Shown here in pieces: positions 5,158 to 7,422 of a stretch of 7,422 nucleotides of DNA. The stretch comes from Methanobacteriota archaeon (lineage in GTDB: Archaea > Halobacteriota > Halobacteria > Halobacteriales > Halalkalicoccaceae): assembly GCA_022561895.1 (NCBI GenBank), contig JADFQH010000143.1, forward strand, positions 1 through 7,422, written 5' to 3'. The notes beneath the pieces were generated by a model, which saw only the letters and a list, made by a program, of their open reading frames with translations, was not told the origin of the DNA and searched no databases. Each line of letters starts with the position of its first letter. Positions within the stretch are counted from its first letter, which is position 1. The position numbers and the translations under genes were made by a program.

Positions 5158-6112
5158 GAGTGGGTGGGTGTTGGTCTGGATCGGTGTTGTCATCACTTTC
5201 GTCGAGGAACTGCGGGCGGGCGTCGGTTCGGGCGTCGAACACCGGGCTGTCGATCGGCTGAACAACCCGACAAACATCCGCGTGCAATGAGTAGGGCACC
5301 CGAAGCAGGCGACTGCGGTCAGCGGTTACGACGGGATCGATCGGGATCTCGTAGTGTTCGAGCAGGAGATCGTTGAGCACTTCTCGGCTTTGTTCATCGT
5401 AGCGATAGTCGAGGTCGTCGTCGAGCAGATAGACGTGGACGCCTTGCCCGGAATAGACAACCATCGTTTCCGTGGCATTGAACTCGTGTTCGAAGATGTC
5501 GCAGGTTTCGAAGCCGTATTCGATTGTGCGGTCGATGTCCGTGAAGGCGTAGGGATAGCCCGCTGGGTCGGCCTCCCGAATCCCAGAGGTGGTGAGTAAC
5601 CACTCCTCACGGCTCATATCTTTGTAATGGGTCCCGGTGGCTGCGTCCTCACGGTCGCCGTCGATCGTCCGGTCTGCGCGTGCGAGAGCGATGTCTTTTG
5701 CGTCGATGTCGACCGCAAGGACCCACGGTCGCTCCCAGTTATCCAGTCCGTAGTAGACGCCCGCTGCAACCGGTTCGCCGGGTTCGGTCAGATCTGGATC
5801 GGCCAGTGCATACTCGCTCCCCCGGTATGGGTCGTGGCGTGCGGGTGATTGGATGAACGATAGTAGCTCCTCGACGCTGGTGAAGTTCGGCGAGTGGGGC
5901 TCACCATCCGTGTCGGTTCGCCATGTGTTCCGGCGGATAAAATCGCGTGCTGGCCGGTCTTCGTTGCGGGTGGGGTGTCGCTCGCGGAAGCTAATCCCGA
6001 ACTCTTTCGGTGCTGTTGGGGAGATGAACGGCGGCAGTTGGTCTGCGTACTCGGGGAACTGCTCGGTGTAGTACGTATAGATGTCGTCACGGGTCGCCTT
6101 TCGCCACGCCAT
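5150..6112 (-). CDS. PriS-like archaeo-eukaryotic primase catalytic subunit
   Basis: A 320-residue protein of the archaeo-eukaryotic primase superfamily, which makes primers for DNA replication. The three hallmark motifs are present: the metal-binding DxD in VLAVDIDAKD (Asp135, Asp137), SGQGVHVY (221-228, with nucleotide-contacting His226), and the third acid plus basic motif in IDPVVTADRSRLLRVPYSLH (Asp259, Arg271 to His277). An N-terminal KEFGISF matches the REFGF element of PriS. It is shorter than haloarchaeal chromosomal PriS and has little similarity outside the motifs, so it is likely a mobile-element version. The ATG at 6112 is chosen over ATG 6133 because GGAGGTG lies 10 bases upstream and the start sits one base after the preceding stop. 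Its 3' end overlaps the PriL-like gene by 8 bases, implying coupled synthesis of two subunits. Confidence 0.82.
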   Translation of the reverse strand: MAWRKATRDDIYTYYTEQFPEYADQLPPFISPTAPKEFGISFRERHPTRNEDRPARDFIRRNTWRTDTDGEPHSPNFTSVEELLSFIQSPARHDPYRGSEYALADPDLTEPGEPVAAGVYYGLDNWERPWVLAVDIDAKDIALARADRTIDGDREDAATGTHYKDMSREEWLLTTSGIREADPAGYPYAFTDIDRTIEYGFETCDIFEHEFNATETMVVYSGQGVHVYLLDDDLDYRYDEQSREVLNDLLLEHYEIPIDPVVTADRSRLLRVPYSLHADVCRVVQPIDSPVFDARTDARPQFLDESDDNTDPDQHPPTHA

Positions 6113-6113
6113 C

Positions 6114-7060
6114 TTACTCAACCACCTCCTCACTCATCTTCCGGAAGGTCTGAACTGTCGTCATGCCGTCGGCGTCAGATTCTTTGACCTCTTTTTGCAT
6201 TCGTGACAGATTGCGAGCCGCACGACTACTCACTTGATGAGGCCCGTGTTCTGCGTCTTCGAGCCGCTGGATCGCCTCTCGAGCTTCGCGCAGCGTAGGG
6301 AACGCCCAGATCACGTCTGCGTCGGCGTCAGCCATCTTCTCATAGTCGTTTATAACCGCCTCTGGACTATTGCTCGTCATCTCGACCTCACCAACCCAGA
6401 CGAGGTCCTCGGCACCATCAAACCCGGTGACGTCGAAAACGGTCTCCGAATCATGCTTATAGTAGCGTTCAACTCGCTCAACCTCGTCAGACGTTTCAAG
6501 CCATTGGAACAACAGTTCTACCCCGACCTTGTGTGGTGTCTTCTCGCCAAGATCCCCGATCCCCGGTTCGGCTGTAACCGTCTCGCCGAGGAGGTCCCGT
6601 CCGGCTGGAAGAACCGTGTAGTACGATCGTCGATTCACCGTCTCTTTCTCGACCAATTCCTGCTCACACAACACTCGGATATCGAGACCGGCAAGATCCG
6701 TCGTTAGCTCTTTCATCCCCTCCAAGAGCGAGTAACCCGGCAGTTCGCGGTTCATCGCGTCGAGAACGCGTTGCAAGAAGATCCCATCGTCCCGCGAAAG
6801 TCCTCGCTGTCGGAGCTTCGCGTCGTCAATTTGGCACTCTTCAGTGCTGAAGAATCCCGACCCCATTGACAGACTGGAGGCTCCCTCGTCTCTACCATCC
6901 TCGTCCTCATCCACTTGGCTGTCGCTTTCGCCCCGTCTCGCCCTCTCCTCCTCATGCACGTGTTCGTCGCTCGTCCCCTGCTCGCGGTCGTCACCCTCGT
7001 CATCGCTACTGTCATTCCTACTGCTGGCTGCCTTACTCGTCGCTCCGGATTCGACTTCTT
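6114..7060 (-). CDS. C-terminal part of a probable HerA/TraG-like transfer ATPase, N-terminus lost
   Basis: The frame is open from TAA 6116-6114 up to the right joint. A GTG at 6959 would give 281 residues, but upstream codons continue a haloarchaeal acidic linker (PAPEEVESGATSKAASS, DSSDDEGDD), so the true start is missing. Numbered from that GTG, residues 1-35 are linker. Residues about 55-128 form a winged-helix-like domain (SRDDGIFLQRVLDAMNREL to RSYYTVLPAGRDLL). Residues 136-220 resemble a PD-(D/E)xK nuclease fold: GEKTPHKVGVELL, Asp176 in VFDVTGF, Glu191-Val-Glu193 in VWVGEVEM, then a helix and DVIWAF. The usual active Lys is Glu193, so activity is doubtful. From memory, similar tails follow HerA/TraG-like ATPases in haloarchaeal plasmids; the ATPase part itself is not in the window. 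It is the first gene of the primase operon. Confidence 0.55.
6123..6129 (-). promoter_or_regulatory. Strong ribosome binding site for the PriS-like gene
   Basis: GGAGGTG with a 10-base spacer to the ATG at 6112, lying inside the last codons of the upstream gene. It decides the start and shows translational coupling. Confidence 0.65.
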
Positions 7061-7075
7061 CTGGCGCTGGCGGGG
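7040..7075. other. Right haloarchaeal/bacterial junction
   Basis: Below about 7045 the - strand frame encodes acidic haloarchaeal linker. Above about 7065 the + strand encodes a bacterial protein (ATLVVATAFLSPEF) and the - strand frame soon meets TAG at 7094-7092. The point of change cannot be fixed because both frames stay open across the interval. Confidence 0.6.
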
Positions 7076-7276
7076 GCGACCCTGGTGGTGGCTACCGCCT
7101 TCCTGTCGCCGGAGTTCGTGGACACCCTGACTGACCTGAAGAGGCGGGGCTACAAGATCGTCGTGCTATACGTGGGGGAGGCGCCTCGCCCCGATCTGGC
7201 GGAAGGCATCCTGGTTTACGAGCTTATGAAGCTTCTGATCGACCTGCAGAAGGAATCCACGCTTGTCTCAGTATAG
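7061..7276 (+). CDS. C-terminal fragment of a DUF58-like protein
   Basis: Only about the last 70 residues are present; the rest is missing because of the joint. The sequence GATLVVATAFLSPEFVDTL followed by KRRGYKIVVLYVGE has the strand-helix-strand pattern of the vWA-like C-terminal half of DUF58 proteins. That family is usually encoded with MoxR ATPases and transglutaminase-like membrane proteins. The next frame overlaps its stop and starts a membrane protein, in keeping with that gene order. The same frame is open far to the left, but that part is antisense to the haloarchaeal gene and is not coding. The family call is tentative since the domain is incomplete. Confidence 0.45.
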   Translation: MALAGATLVVATAFLSPEFVDTLTDLKRRGYKIVVLYVGEAPRPDLAEGILVYELMKLLIDLQKESTLVSV

Positions 7277-7422
7277 GCTGGTCCTGGGATCGGTGGTGGT
7301 ATCGGAGAGCGCCTGGCTATTCTCGCTATTCGGCGCTCTTGCTGTGATCTTCGACCCCGATGGAAGCCCTTTGAGCTGGACAGCCGTGCTGATGCTGCTG
7401 GGCGTACCCGTTTTGCTGGGTC
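7263..7422 (+). CDS. Start of a membrane protein, cut by the window end
   Basis: A TTG at 7263 follows AGAAGGA (7248-7254) with 8 bases of spacing, and the frame overlaps the end of the DUF58-like gene by 14 bases. The 53 visible residues contain two hydrophobic stretches: LVLGSVVVSESAWLFSLFG with the following ALAVIF, and WTAVLMLLGVPVLLG. They are joined by a short polar loop (DPDGSPLS), as in an N-terminal pair of membrane helices. From operon habit this could be a transglutaminase-like membrane protein, but the diagnostic domain lies outside the window. Confidence 0.5.
   Translation, partial: MSQYRLVLGSVVVSESAWLFSLFGALAVIFDPDGSPLSWTAVLMLLGVPVLLG

Larger units (their letters stand above)
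850..7060. mobile_element. Haloarchaeal plasmid or integrative-element fragment
   Basis: All convincing genes in this stretch lie on the - strand and have haloarchaeal character: acidic linkers, short overlaps, zinc fingers and an archaeal-type primase. Gene content (transfer-type ATPase tail, PriS-like and PriL-like primase proteins, zinc-finger proteins, a PIN-domain protein, a repeat array) suits a plasmid or integrative conjugative element rather than core chromosome. No integrase, att site or terminal inverted repeat is visible, and both ends cut through genes. These are therefore not natural element ends and the true element is larger. Mobile nature is inferred from content only. Confidence 0.5.

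Noticed and set aside
3808..5376. Several + strand frames of 70-220 residues opposite the primase genes
   Set aside because: They lack recognisable motifs and lie fully antisense to genes with conserved primase motifs.

Overview
The window looks like a three-part composite. Bases 1 to about 850 and about 7060 to 7422 carry ordinary bacterial genes on the + strand. The roughly 6.2 kb between them reads as haloarchaeal DNA with every convincing gene on the - strand. The haloarchaeal assignment rests on acidic Asp/Glu/Ser/Thr-rich linkers, GAC/GAG-rich codon use, small CxxC zinc-finger proteins, tightly overlapping genes and an archaeal-type primase. Both joints fall inside haloarchaeal genes (a PIN-domain gene on the left, the front of a long transfer-ATPase-like gene on the right) and next to cut bacterial genes. 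The simplest reading is therefore a metagenome or amplification chimera. A real archaeal insertion into a bacterial chromosome remains possible but is the weaker idea.

Layout: (1) 35-853, a MenH-like alpha/beta hydrolase whose frame runs on by chance to 1003. (2) 848-2102, - strand, a packed set of small genes: zinc-ribbon protein, second CxxC protein with an apparent frameshift, a 61-residue acidic protein, and a truncated PIN-domain protein that lacks its first catalytic Asp. (3) 2099-2717, a purine-rich (- strand) stretch with coding-like pieces in changing frames, probably a decayed gene or genes. (4) 2718-3365, three diverged copies of a composite repeat, two of them sharing a 47-bp block at a 284-bp offset. 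(5) 3366-3612, an AT-rich spacer with a perfect inverted repeat and a terminator-like T run. (6) 3613-7060, - strand, a translationally coupled operon: C-terminal part of a probable HerA/TraG-like ATPase with an appended nuclease-like domain, then a PriS-like archaeo-eukaryotic primase, then a protein ending in a PriL-type Fe-S domain. (7) 7061-7422, the end of a DUF58-like gene and the start of a membrane protein.

The most interesting part is the middle operon. A diverged two-subunit (PriS/PriL-like) primase sits directly downstream of what looks like a conjugation or DNA-pumping ATPase, beside a repeat array and an AT-rich stretch. This suggests the replication/transfer core of a haloarchaeal plasmid or integrative element, possibly with its origin in the repeat region. 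All family assignments come from motifs read by eye; no database search was run.
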